Under the pieces are notes generated by a model, which worked only from the letters and a program-made list of their open reading frames with translations, searched no databases and had not been told where the DNA came from. Source: an uncultured Latescibacterota bacterium (GTDB taxonomy: Bacteria; Latescibacterota; UBA2968; UBA8231). From it: a stretch of DNA of 64,000 bases. Location of the stretch: NCBI GenBank assembly GCA_951813615.1, contig OX638377.1, positions 4,428,599 to 4,492,598 on the forward strand. The letters are read 5' to 3'. The stretch's first letter is position 1. The number at the start of each line of letters is the position of its first letter. This document shows, piece by piece, positions 27,671 through 35,610 of the stretch. A program made the position numbers and the translations under genes.

Positions 27671-29068
27671 ATGGACGAGATAACACTCAAGAACTTCCGT
27701 TGCTTTCGCGAAGAGCAGACTGCCCGCCTCGCGCCGCTGACGCTGCTCGTCGGCGAAAATAGCACCGGCAAGACTTCTTTCTTGGCGATGATTCGGGCGC
27801 TGTGGGATGTCGCCTATAGGCGGACCGACTTGGATTTCAAAGAGGAGCCTTACGACCTCGGTAGCTTCGACGAAATCGCCCACCACAGAGGGGGACGGGG
27901 TGGCCGGGCAACTAACTTCGAGGCGGGATTTGCTGCTAGTCAGAGAGTGATTCAAAATAACCAGAGAGCCGAGTTTACAACTGATCTCTCATATCACTTC
28001 AACGTGACGTTCGGGCGATATGGCACCGCACCGGTTTCAGTAAGCAGACGCTTTTCTTGCGATGACGTCTGGATTGAAGAATTGTCCGGACATATCACCC
28101 CACATGGGATTCCAATGCTCTTCTTGGGAACGCCTAATGGTGCTTGGGTAGGGGAAATAAGCGTTGAATCCCTCATGTCGGAGTTCGAATCCTCCCGACC
28201 GTGGCCCTTTCACGTAGATCCCGGCAGTCTAAAATCCCGCCAAGGCTCTGGGTCGCCCACCGACGAGGATTGGGAACGGCTCCAACGACTTTCTCGTATT
28301 TTTGACGAAGTACAAGCATTCGGCAGTCGTAAACAGCGACCTTACGCCAGTGCCCCTGTTCGTTCCAAGCCCCAACGCACCTACGATCCCGCACGCCCAA
28401 CACGGGACCCAGAAGGCGATTACGTTCCGATGTATCTTGCGGATATGTTTTTTCAGGATAAGGGAAAATGGAACAAGCTCAAGGAGGCACTTGAGAAGTT
28501 TGGCCAAGAGGCTGGGCTGTTCGATGAAATCTCGGTCAAGTCCTTCGGAAGGAAGGCGAGCGAACCGTTTCAAGTACAGGTCAGGAAATTCGGCAGCAAG
28601 GTCAAGGGACCTCAACGCAACCTGACCGACGTCGGCTATGGTGTCAGTCAAGTTCTGCCCGTCGTCACTGAGTTGCTCCGTGGTGATTACTTCATGGAGC
28701 TGTTACGCGGCCCCCCCCCGTCAATATTCTTGTTACAACAGCCGGAGGTGCATCTCCACCCCAGCGCCCAAGCCGCCTTGGGCAGCCTTTTCTGTCAGAT
28801 CGCCAAGCCGGACCGCCAATTAGTAATCGAGACCCACAGCGATCACCTGCTCGACCGGGTGCGTATGGACGTGCGCGATGGCACAACGCCGTTGAAGCCC
28901 GAAGATGTGTCCATCCTCTTTTTTGAGCGTAAGGATTTGGACGTTTGCATTCACTCACTCCGCATTGACGAAGAGGGAAACATCGAAGGCGCACCCGATG
29001 GCTACCGAAACTTTTTCTTGGAAGAAACGGCGAGGTCTCTATGGAAGAGACAGTCTATAGGGACCTGA
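27671..29068 (+). CDS. SMC-like AAA ATPase (AAA_21/DUF3696 type)
   Basis: A 465-residue ATPase of the OLD/ABC-like group. It begins MDEITLKNFRCFREEQTARL with Walker A LTLLVGENSTGKTSFLAMIR (about 22-42). The C-terminal half has the signature region VGYGVSQVLPVVTELL and Walker B/D-loop SIFLLQQPEVHLHPSAQAAL, then the switch His of QLVIETHSDHLLDRVR. The Glu of Walker B is preceded by QQ rather than the usual DE. The DUF3696-like end (GAPDGYRNFFLEE) is present. The ATG at 27671 is chosen for its GAGAGG site and because the family starts there. It is followed three bases later by a PIN gene: an ATPase sensor plus nuclease layout like PARIS or Septu, but with PIN as effector. Confidence 0.85.
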   Translation: MDEITLKNFRCFREEQTARLAPLTLLVGENSTGKTSFLAMIRALWDVAYRRTDLDFKEEPYDLGSFDEIAHHRGGRGGRATNFEAGFAASQRVIQNNQRAEFTTDLSYHFNVTFGRYGTAPVSVSRRFSCDDVWIEELSGHITPHGIPMLFLGTPNGAWVGEISVESLMSEFESSRPWPFHVDPGSLKSRQGSGSPTDEDWERLQRLSRIFDEVQAFGSRKQRPYASAPVRSKPQRTYDPARPTRDPEGDYVPMYLADMFFQDKGKWNKLKEALEKFGQEAGLFDEISVKSFGRKASEPFQVQVRKFGSKVKGPQRNLTDVGYGVSQVLPVVTELLRGDYFMELLRGPPPSIFLLQQPEVHLHPSAQAALGSLFCQIAKPDRQLVIETHSDHLLDRVRMDVRDGTTPLKPEDVSILFFERKDLDVCIHSLRIDEEGNIEGAPDGYRNFFLEETARSLWKRQSIGT

Positions 29069-29071
29069 AGC

Positions 29072-29539
29072 ATGTGTGCGATTGTTGACGCCAACGTCGT
29101 CTCTGAGGTATTCGGTTCCAATCTACCGCCGGCAGGAGAGAAGTTCTTTGACTGGCTCAACAAAGGAAGTGGCCGGCTGATAGTCGGCGGCAAGTTGCTT
29201 GAAGAACTTGAACAGGGTTCGGCAGACTTTAGACGCTGGGGACGGGAGGCCCAACTTGCTGGAAGAATGATAATCGCGAATAAAAGTGAAGTGGACGCAA
29301 GGACAGAGCAGATCCAGAGTGAGGACGCAATCAGGTCCGATGATCCACATGTCATTGCCTTGGCTCAAGTCAGCGGTGCCCGGTTGTTGTACTCAAACGA
29401 TGGCAACTTACAGCGAGATTTCAAGAACAAGAGCCTGATTGACGATCCCCGAGGTAAGGTTTACTCGACGAGTGAAGATGGGAGCTTTCAGCGTAGTCAC
29501 GACAGACTGCTTAAAAATAAAAATTTGTGCCGTTTGTAA
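29072..29539 (+). CDS. PIN-domain nuclease
   Basis: A 155-residue protein. The PIN acidic residues are in order: Asp in IVDANVVSEVF (about residue 6), Glu in GKLLEELEQG, and Asp in SDDPHVIALAQVSGARLLYS and NDGNLQRDF. These coordinate metal for single-stranded RNA or DNA cleavage. It begins three bases after the ATPase stop, so they are surely co-expressed. There is no small antitoxin gene next to it, which argues that the ATPase, not a VapB-like protein, controls it. A tail of about 30 residues after the PIN core (HDRLLKNKNLCRL) is Lys/Arg-rich. Confidence 0.82.
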   Translation: MCAIVDANVVSEVFGSNLPPAGEKFFDWLNKGSGRLIVGGKLLEELEQGSADFRRWGREAQLAGRMIIANKSEVDARTEQIQSEDAIRSDDPHVIALAQVSGARLLYSNDGNLQRDFKNKSLIDDPRGKVYSTSEDGSFQRSHDRLLKNKNLCRL

Positions 29540-29645
29540 TCTTAGAATTGAAGCTTGTTCACCGCCAAGAGTGAGACCCCGCTCCCCGTTTTCCCGCTCG
29601 CGAACTGTAATCAAAACCACCTCCATTACCTTCTACTGAGGATTG

Positions 29646-30941
29646 ATGTCACAAGATCATAAACTTCCACTCCCTCCAGCGTTTCAAGAACAGATCAACC
29701 TAGTCCGTTCAATCGGACATCTTGAACCATTTCTGGCCCTGCTTTCGCGATTTGGCATAGGCGGTGATAATCTAAAGACCATCATTGCTGATTTGAAGGA
29801 TTCGAAGCAGCAAGCGACAGACCTTGCCAAATTGATTGAGGGATTCCATGAAGCCTTCTCTGAACTCGGCTGGCTCATTTCTGAGTCCACAAATATTGAG
29901 ACAGCAAAAGCGGCACTTGCTGTCCACGAGGACTGCCGCGTTGAAGATGCCGAAGATATACTAGCAACTGATTATGAAGGTGAGAGGCTACATTTTGTTG
30001 TAACGCGTCTTTGTCAGACGAAAGGGTTCAAGATTCGTAGGGAGCAACTTCAGGAAGCACTTACGTTGACCCAAGAGACTCGTTATATTGCCACCGCACC
30101 TTTGTTGTTCATCATTGCGGATGGGGTTGGAGAGGATGTGTTTCAAAAATCAATATTTAGCGAGGGCGTAAATCTCGAAGAACTTCATTCCCTCGCTGGA
30201 CAGCCAGACGCTTTACCGAAACTGATCCGCGAGATGTGCCGCACCCGACGCAAAACGACAAGAAAACACATCAGCTTTCCCTATCGAAATGGTATCCTCC
30301 ATGGCCGCGACTTTGGATATGGCAACCGACTGGTCACCGCGAAATGCTGGTCTTTCTTAAGCAATATTGCCGACGTCATTCGTGCTCGTGAAGCGGAAGA
30401 GGCTCTGAACCCTCCATCTAATCCATCCCTTTCCGAAACACTCACCAACTACGTCCAGACGAAAGAACTAAGAGAGCGTATTGAGGCATGGACTCCTCGG
30501 CCACTTTTCGAGGGACGGATCAATGTATTTGCGAAGTCTGAGATCGCCTCCTTCGGCTCGGGTGAGCCAGAAGCAGCACTCGTTGAATTCTTACAGGCTT
30601 GGAAGAAGAATAACTTTGGACGAATGGGCGCATTGACGGTTTACTTTGACAAGCGAGCAATCAACCGACGCGCCGGAGAAATTCGTGAGATGATGCAAGA
30701 CCTGACACTGATTGATGCGGCCATCATTCGCATTAAAGATCGTGCACCTGCCGTAACAGAAATTACTGCTGATCTCACTACTTGCGTGGATAGTGCGAAA
30801 CGTACCGATAGATTCAATTTTATTATGAATTGTGTGGATGATGTCGAAGAGGTCACTATTCGCGGAGAAGGGGCAGCACATTGGCAAGTCATTCCGTTCT
30901 ATCAGGACTGGGTGATTCGACAACGGGCTTTACTTGATTGA
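29646..30941 (+). CDS. Hypothetical protein with HEPN-like R-x4-H motif
   Basis: A 431-residue, mainly helical protein that I do not recognise as a named family. Residues about 1-110 are charged helices; about 140-240 contain FPYRNGILHGRDFGYGNRLV. The R214-x4-H219 spacing is the active-site motif of HEPN ribonucleases. The final about 140 residues (GALTVYFDKRAINRRAGEIR, AIIRIKDRAPAVTEITADLT, HWQVIPFYQDWVIRQRALLD) form a mixed alpha/beta domain like an NTF2- or SnoaL-type sheet. Base composition is clearly lower in GC than the metabolic genes around the island. It lies 106 bp after the PIN gene on the same strand; GAGGA precedes the ATG closely. Confidence 0.6.
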   Translation: MSQDHKLPLPPAFQEQINLVRSIGHLEPFLALLSRFGIGGDNLKTIIADLKDSKQQATDLAKLIEGFHEAFSELGWLISESTNIETAKAALAVHEDCRVEDAEDILATDYEGERLHFVVTRLCQTKGFKIRREQLQEALTLTQETRYIATAPLLFIIADGVGEDVFQKSIFSEGVNLEELHSLAGQPDALPKLIREMCRTRRKTTRKHISFPYRNGILHGRDFGYGNRLVTAKCWSFLSNIADVIRAREAEEALNPPSNPSLSETLTNYVQTKELRERIEAWTPRPLFEGRINVFAKSEIASFGSGEPEAALVEFLQAWKKNNFGRMGALTVYFDKRAINRRAGEIREMMQDLTLIDAAIIRIKDRAPAVTEITADLTTCVDSAKRTDRFNFIMNCVDDVEEVTIRGEGAAHWQVIPFYQDWVIRQRALLD

Positions 30942-30980
30942 ATTCAAGATTCAATGAAACAGCCACTAACTAGTATAATC

Positions 30981-31021
30981 GACAATCGGACGCTACTCTA
31001 ACCGACAATTGGACGCCGATA
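30981..31021 (+). repeat. Second occurrence of the 23-bp repeat, about two copies
   Basis: CGACAATCGGACGCTACTCT and, 23 bp later, CGACAATTGGACGCCGAT. These have the same orientation and period as the tandem array at 24638-24729. Together the two arrays enclose the ATPase/DUF488/PIN/HEPN-like genes. Confidence 0.65.
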
Positions 31022-31074
31022 AAAGCAAATCCCCTCTCCCTCCAATCCATCCAATCCATCCAAAGGAACCCCCC

Positions 31075-32565
31075 ATGACCGACCGCCCCAACATCCTCGT
31101 CATAATGACCGACCAACAGCGCGCCACGGCCAGCCACCTCTACGGCAACACCTTCTGCCAAACCCCGTCCATGGAACGCCTAGCGGCCGACGGCGTGCTC
31201 TTTGAGAACGCAATCACCCCGCACCCGCTCTGCGTGCCAGCGCGCATCTCGTTTTGGACCTCGCAGTTTCCCCACTCGCACGGCGGCCGACGCAACCAGA
31301 CCTTGATGCCCGCCGGTGCCACGCACGCTTGGCAGCTCTGGAAGGAAGCTGGCTACGCCACGGGCCTGATCGGCAAAAACCACTGCTTCCAGCGAGAGGA
31401 AGATTTGGCGCTCTTCGACGTGTGGAATGCCTTTACCCACGGCGGGCGCAACGAAGGGCCACAGACGCGAGGCATGGACTGGTTCCGGCCGGAAGAAGGT
31501 CGCCGCAAAGTCGCCGCCGAGCATCGCCAACTCGCCCACCAGAACCCCCGCTTTAGCTACGGTACCTCCGAGCTGCCGTTGGAAGACCACTCCACCGGCC
31601 TGATCGCCGGGCAGACGACGCGCTTTATCGAAAATCACCAAGACCAGCCCTTTGCCCTGTGGGTCTCCTTTCCCGACCCGCACGAACCGTGGCTGTGCCC
31701 GGCCGAGTACGCATCCCTATTCCCACCCACGACCATTGACCTACCCCCCTGGCGCGACGACGAATTCGATGACGAGCGCGCGCCCGAGCGCAACCGAGCA
31801 CTCTACCAAATGCTGGGAGTGCGCCGCGACCCGCCCGAAGACCTCTACGGCGTCATGGCCTCGTACTTTGGCATGGTGCGCTTTATCGACGACGCGCTCG
31901 GCCAGATACTCGACAAGCTCGACGAACTGGGGCTGCGGGAGCAGACGATTGTGGTCTTTTGTTCGGACCACGGCGACTTCATGGGCGAACACGCCATGCA
32001 GTGCAAGGGCGGCGTTTTCTACGACAGTCTGACGCGCGTGCCACTGATCGTCTCTTGGCCTGGACAGGTCGCCGCCGGAGTGCGCGACCAAAGCATGGCC
32101 AATCTGATCGACGTAGTGCCAACGCTATTGCATTTGCAGGGACTGGAGCAGCCGCGCTCAATGCACGGAATGCCACTACCCACCGCGACCACGGCCGCAC
32201 CCCGGGACGCAACCTTTTCCGAATACGGCAGCGGAGGGCCACTCTTTACCATGGCCGACTTGGAAAAGTTGCCTCAACCCTATGGTCGCAAAACCCTGAT
32301 CGACACCTTGCAGTGGCGCGAAGCAGCCGGCCGCTGCAAAATGGTCCGCACCCGCGAATGGAAGTACGTCCACGACCCCATGGGAGACCGCGACGAACTC
32401 TACGACCTCGTCGCCGATCCAAACGAGTTGGTCAATGTGATCGACGAGGAGCAACACCGCGACGCCCTCGCCGCCATGCGCCTGCGGCTAGCCGATTGGA
32501 GCATCAACACCGAGGACGGCCAGCCAGTGCCCCTGCCCGACCGCGCCCACTACGAGTTGGCCTAA
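31075..32565 (+). CDS. Sulfatase (type I, formylglycine-dependent)
   Basis: A 496-residue arylsulfatase-family hydrolase. It starts MTDRPNILVIMTDQQRATAS with the first metal-binding Asp pair region, then HPLCVPARISFWTSQFPHSH, where the C-x-P-x-R Cys is converted to formylglycine. FCSDHGDFMGEHAMQCKGG supplies later metal ligands (Asp, His) and GGVFYDSLTRVPLIVSW is conserved. The length is standard. No signal peptide is evident, so it is cytoplasmic or its export signal is missing. I chose the ATG at 31075 because AAAGGA precedes it; the frame is open upstream through the repeat. It would desulfate a sugar sulfate. No formylglycine-generating enzyme is in the window. Confidence 0.93.
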   Translation: MTDRPNILVIMTDQQRATASHLYGNTFCQTPSMERLAADGVLFENAITPHPLCVPARISFWTSQFPHSHGGRRNQTLMPAGATHAWQLWKEAGYATGLIGKNHCFQREEDLALFDVWNAFTHGGRNEGPQTRGMDWFRPEEGRRKVAAEHRQLAHQNPRFSYGTSELPLEDHSTGLIAGQTTRFIENHQDQPFALWVSFPDPHEPWLCPAEYASLFPPTTIDLPPWRDDEFDDERAPERNRALYQMLGVRRDPPEDLYGVMASYFGMVRFIDDALGQILDKLDELGLREQTIVVFCSDHGDFMGEHAMQCKGGVFYDSLTRVPLIVSWPGQVAAGVRDQSMANLIDVVPTLLHLQGLEQPRSMHGMPLPTATTAAPRDATFSEYGSGGPLFTMADLEKLPQPYGRKTLIDTLQWREAAGRCKMVRTREWKYVHDPMGDRDELYDLVADPNELVNVIDEEQHRDALAAMRLRLADWSINTEDGQPVPLPDRAHYELA

Positions 32566-32571
32566 CGGCTC

Positions 32572-32600
32572 TTGCACAATCAGACCTCTGCCGGTATCTT
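32572..32600 (+). promoter_or_regulatory. Predicted thrS leader promoter
   Basis: TTGCAC (32572-32577) and TATCTT (32595-32600) are separated by 17 bp. A start six to eight bases after the -10 falls at about 32607, essentially on the A of the leader peptide ATG at 32608, so the leader could be translated from a leaderless transcript. Boxes are only partial consensus matches. Confidence 0.4.
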
Positions 32601-32607
32601 ATACGCC

Positions 32608-32718
32608 ATGATTTCTGCTATGCTTACAGCCGCTTCCGCACAGTGCCTCAGCGGTCTCCCGTCGGAGCCGACGGCTACCACTACCACCACTACGACTACG
32701 ACCATGTGCGCCGGATAG
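32608..32718 (+). CDS. Threonine-rich attenuator leader peptide of thrS
   Basis: A 36-codon open frame (ATG 32608, TAG 32716-32718). After a single early Thr it has Thr-Ala followed by nine consecutive Thr codons using three different triplets (ACC, ACT, ACG) at 32677-32703, then Met-Cys-Ala-Gly-stop. It lies just upstream of thrS and of an intrinsic terminator, exactly the design of ribosome-mediated attenuation: charged-Thr shortage stalls the ribosome on the Thr run. No Shine-Dalgarno sequence precedes the ATG; a leaderless start or the second ATG (32620) are options. The other frame, giving His/Tyr codons, is not supported by the downstream gene. Confidence 0.8.
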   Translation: MISAMLTAASAQCLSGLPSEPTATTTTTTTTTMCAG

Positions 32719-32782
32719 CGACGGACTAAAGTTTGTTTTGCAACCTCTCCCCGCTGTCGGCTCCAATGACAGCGGGTTTTTT
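32710..32782 (+). terminator. thrS transcription attenuator (antiterminator/terminator switch)
   Basis: Terminator: CCCGCTGTC (32750-32758) pairs perfectly with GACAGCGGG (32768-32776) across a nine-base loop, followed by six T (32777-32782), just upstream of the thrS ribosome-binding site (AAGGAG at 32789). Competing antiterminator: GCCGGATAGCG (32710-32720), covering the leader stop codon, can pair with CGCTGTCGGC (32752-32761) as two 4-bp helices around a small internal loop. A ribosome stalled on the Thr codons would leave 32710-32720 free to form the antiterminator; one reaching the stop would cover it and let the terminator form. Pairing was done by eye, not by folding software. Confidence 0.75.
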
Positions 32783-32800
32783 CATGCCAAGGAGCGCGTC

Positions 32801-34714
32801 ATGCTGATTAAGGTCCCCCAAGGACAGGACATCGAATACCCCGGCGAGGGTACGCTCAAGGAAATCCTCGTCCAAGAGAACAAGGAGCTGTTAAAGCAAT
32901 ATATTGCCGCCCGCGCCGGCGGCGAGCACGTGGACTTCCACACCCAACTCACCAGCGAGGCGGAAGTCGAGCTCATTCCCTGGGATGCAGACGAGGCCGC
33001 CTGGATCTATCGCCACAGCATGTCGCACGTGTTGGCGCAGGCCGTGCTGCGCCTCTTCCCGGATGCGCAACTGGCCATCGGACCGGCCATTGACGACGGC
33101 TTCTACTACGACTTCGACGTGGCCGAGCCTTTTACACCCGAAGACTTGCAAAAGATCGAGCGCGAGATGAAACGGGTCGTCAAGCAAAACCACAAGTTCG
33201 AGCGAATCGATGTGGGGCGCCAAGAAGCGGAAGAGATGGTCGCCAACGCTCCCTACAAACAGGAGATCCTCGCCGACTTGGAAGAAGGCCAGACCTTGTC
33301 CTTTTACCAAGACGGCGAGTTCGTCGACTTGTGCCGGGGGCCGCACATGCTCGGCACCGGACAAATCAAGCACTTCAAGCTCCTGAGCGTGGCTGGGGCC
33401 TATTGGCGTGGCCACGAGAGCCGCAAGATGTTGCAGCGAATCTACGGCACGGCCTTTGCCACTCGTGAGGGGCTCGACCACCATCTGGCGATGCTGGAGG
33501 AAGCCAAAAAGCGCGACCACCGCACGCTGGGCAGGCAACTGGAGTTGTTCACCTTTGACGACGAAGTGGGACCGGGATTGCCCTTGTGGCTTCCCAAGGG
33601 GGCGGTGCTCATCGACGAACTGGAGGACTTGGCCCGCAAGACCGAGCGCGAAGCCGGCTATCAGCGGGTGCGCACGCCGCACATCTGCAAGGAGTCTATA
33701 TATCTGCGCAGCGGCCACTTGCCCTACTATGCCGAGTCCATGTTCCCGCCCATGGAGTTGGAGGGGGTCAAGTACTACCTCAAGCCCATGAACTGCCCCC
33801 ACCACCACAAAATTTTCGCCGCGGCCCCGCGCTCGTACCGCGATTTGCCCCTGCGCTTGGCCGAGTATGGCACGTGCTATCGCTACGAGCAGTCGGGCGA
33901 GTTGTTTGGCTTGATGCGGGTGCGCTCATTGCAGATGAACGACGCGCACATCTACTGCACCCTCGACCAATTCGAGGAGGAATTCCTCGCCGTCTGCCAG
34001 ATGTATCTGCGCTATTTCGAGCTGTTCGGCCTGGAGAATTATCTGATGCGCTTGAGCACTCACGCGCCCTCGGGCCTAGGGGCCAAGTACGTCGATGACT
34101 CCGAGCGGTGGCTCCGCACCGAGGACATGGTGCGTGGTGCCATGGCACGGGGCGGGATCAACTACGAGGAGGTGCCCGACGAGGCCGCCTTCTACGGCCC
34201 CAAGATCGACGTCGAGGTTTGGAGTGCCATTGGGCGACAGTTTACAATCGCCACCAACCAAGTCGATTTCGCCGTGCCCGGCCGCTTCGGCTTGACGTAC
34301 ACCAATGCGGCGGGCGAAGAGGAGACGCCCATCTGCATCCACCGCGCACCGCTGGGCACGCACGAGCGCTTTATCGGCTTCTTGATCGAACACTACGCCG
34401 GTGCGTTCCCAGTGTGGTTGGCACCCGTGCAAGCGGTAGTGTTGCCCATTGCCGAGCGCCACGCCGAATACGGGAGCCAACTCCATCAGCAGCTTCTCGC
34501 TGCTGGAATCCGAGCCGAACTCGACGCCGCCAGCGAGACCCTCAACAAGCGCATCCGCCAAGCGCAGACGCAGAAGGTGCCCTATATGCTGATCGCCGGG
34601 GACCGCGAAGTCGAAGAGGGCAAGGTGGCGATCCGGCAGCGATCCGGCGAACAGCTCGACCCGCTCCCGCTAGCCGAGGCCGTCGAGTTGATCAGCGCTG
34701 AGATCAGTAGCTAG
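32801..34714 (+). CDS. thrS: Threonyl-tRNA synthetase
   Basis: A 637-residue class II aminoacyl-tRNA synthetase that charges tRNA-Thr. In order: a TGS domain (about 1-60), the editing domain with HSMSHVLAQAVLRLFPDAQL and its late SVAGAYWRGHESRKMLQRIY, the catalytic core with the zinc Cys of LKPMNCPHHHKIF, motif 2 RYEQSGELFGLMRVRSLQMN, motif 3 ICIHRAPLGTHERFIGFLIE, and the anticodon-binding domain (VWLAPVQAVVLPIAERHAEY). The ATG at 32801 has AAGGAG at the right distance; upstream codons belong to the attenuator. Regulation is by the Thr leader and terminator described separately. In this window it is not followed by infC-rpmI-rplT as in many bacteria. Confidence 0.97.
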   Translation: MLIKVPQGQDIEYPGEGTLKEILVQENKELLKQYIAARAGGEHVDFHTQLTSEAEVELIPWDADEAAWIYRHSMSHVLAQAVLRLFPDAQLAIGPAIDDGFYYDFDVAEPFTPEDLQKIEREMKRVVKQNHKFERIDVGRQEAEEMVANAPYKQEILADLEEGQTLSFYQDGEFVDLCRGPHMLGTGQIKHFKLLSVAGAYWRGHESRKMLQRIYGTAFATREGLDHHLAMLEEAKKRDHRTLGRQLELFTFDDEVGPGLPLWLPKGAVLIDELEDLARKTEREAGYQRVRTPHICKESIYLRSGHLPYYAESMFPPMELEGVKYYLKPMNCPHHHKIFAAAPRSYRDLPLRLAEYGTCYRYEQSGELFGLMRVRSLQMNDAHIYCTLDQFEEEFLAVCQMYLRYFELFGLENYLMRLSTHAPSGLGAKYVDDSERWLRTEDMVRGAMARGGINYEEVPDEAAFYGPKIDVEVWSAIGRQFTIATNQVDFAVPGRFGLTYTNAAGEEETPICIHRAPLGTHERFIGFLIEHYAGAFPVWLAPVQAVVLPIAERHAEYGSQLHQQLLAAGIRAELDAASETLNKRIRQAQTQKVPYMLIAGDREVEEGKVAIRQRSGEQLDPLPLAEAVELISAEISS

Positions 34715-34719
34715 CGGCC

Positions 34720-35427
34720 ATGTTCCGCCGCATCCGCTACATCACCGAGGTCTTCTGGCAATTCCGCTATTATCTCCTTTGCACGGGGCTGGCGCTGGTC
34801 TTTTGGGACACCGCGTTGATCAAGCCGTTCCGCTTCTTCGTGGTGCTGGTGCACGAGGTCAATCACGCGGCAGCCGCCCTAATCACCGGCGGCGAGGTCC
34901 TCGAAATCCGCACCCATTGGAACGAGTCCGGTCACACCCTGACGAAGGGGGGCTTCTTCCCGCTGATTAGTGCGGCAGGCTACGTGGGATCGGCGCTGTG
35001 GGGAGCGTTGCTGATGTACACCTCGCTTTATCCGCAGGCGCAGCGCTTGGTATTGCTGTGCATCGGCGCGGCCTGTGCGGGGATGACTCTAATCTACACG
35101 CCGCTGGAGGCGGGGGAAGTTGATTTTGTGCTGGGAATCGGCGGCGGGCTGGTCCTATGCATTATGGCCTGCAAGTCGAAGCGGATGGCGAGCATCGGCG
35201 CGGTGTGGATGGGGGTGATGCTGTGTCTGTACAGTCTCTACGACTTCCGCACCGACCTGTGGTATTTTCCAGAGCGGACGGACGCTGGGATATTGTCGGC
35301 CTATTGGGGGCTGGATCCACTGCAGATGCCCTATCTGGCGTATCTGGTCGCCTTGATTTGGGTGCTGGTGTCGCTGTCGTGCATGTATCGGGCGATGCGC
35401 GCGGTGGCCCGCCAAAAAAACGCATGA
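34720..35427 (+). CDS. M50B-like membrane metalloprotease homologue
   Basis: A 235-residue protein with about six membrane segments. VVLVHEVNHAAAALITGGEV (about 43-62) contains the zinc motif H-E-V-N-H in a transmembrane context, as in M50B-like peptidases. The later ISAAGYVGSALWGALLMYTS matches the second conserved block. The third ligand of site-2 proteases, usually an Asp in a later helix, may be the D of EVDFVLG. Substrate unknown. It starts 5 bp after the thrS stop, so it is likely in the thrS transcript. Confidence 0.75.
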   Translation: MFRRIRYITEVFWQFRYYLLCTGLALVFWDTALIKPFRFFVVLVHEVNHAAAALITGGEVLEIRTHWNESGHTLTKGGFFPLISAAGYVGSALWGALLMYTSLYPQAQRLVLLCIGAACAGMTLIYTPLEAGEVDFVLGIGGGLVLCIMACKSKRMASIGAVWMGVMLCLYSLYDFRTDLWYFPERTDAGILSAYWGLDPLQMPYLAYLVALIWVLVSLSCMYRAMRAVARQKNA

Positions 35428-35610
35428 CGCTACGTGGTCGGGATCTAATCGGAGTCGTACTGGACCGCCTTTAGAAGCCGTCTGAAAATTCCGGTTGCCG
35501 TCCCTTGTGTGCAGAAAAAAGCCTAGGATCAAGCACGTCTCGCCCTATGAAAAACGCTCGACGCACAGATCGCTTGAATGACACTTTACGTGCGCCAAGC
35601 CGATCCAGAG

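Noticed and set aside
32640..32729. Alternative reading of the thrS leader giving His/Tyr-rich residues, as if a histidine leader
   Set aside because: That frame is a continuation of an open frame through the sulfatase gene, and the downstream gene is thrS; the frame from 32608 has its own start and stop and matches Thr control.
35428..35610. Open frames between the M50B-like gene and the permease gene
   Set aside because: They are shadows of the neighbours; the gap itself shows no convincing hairpin terminator or gene.
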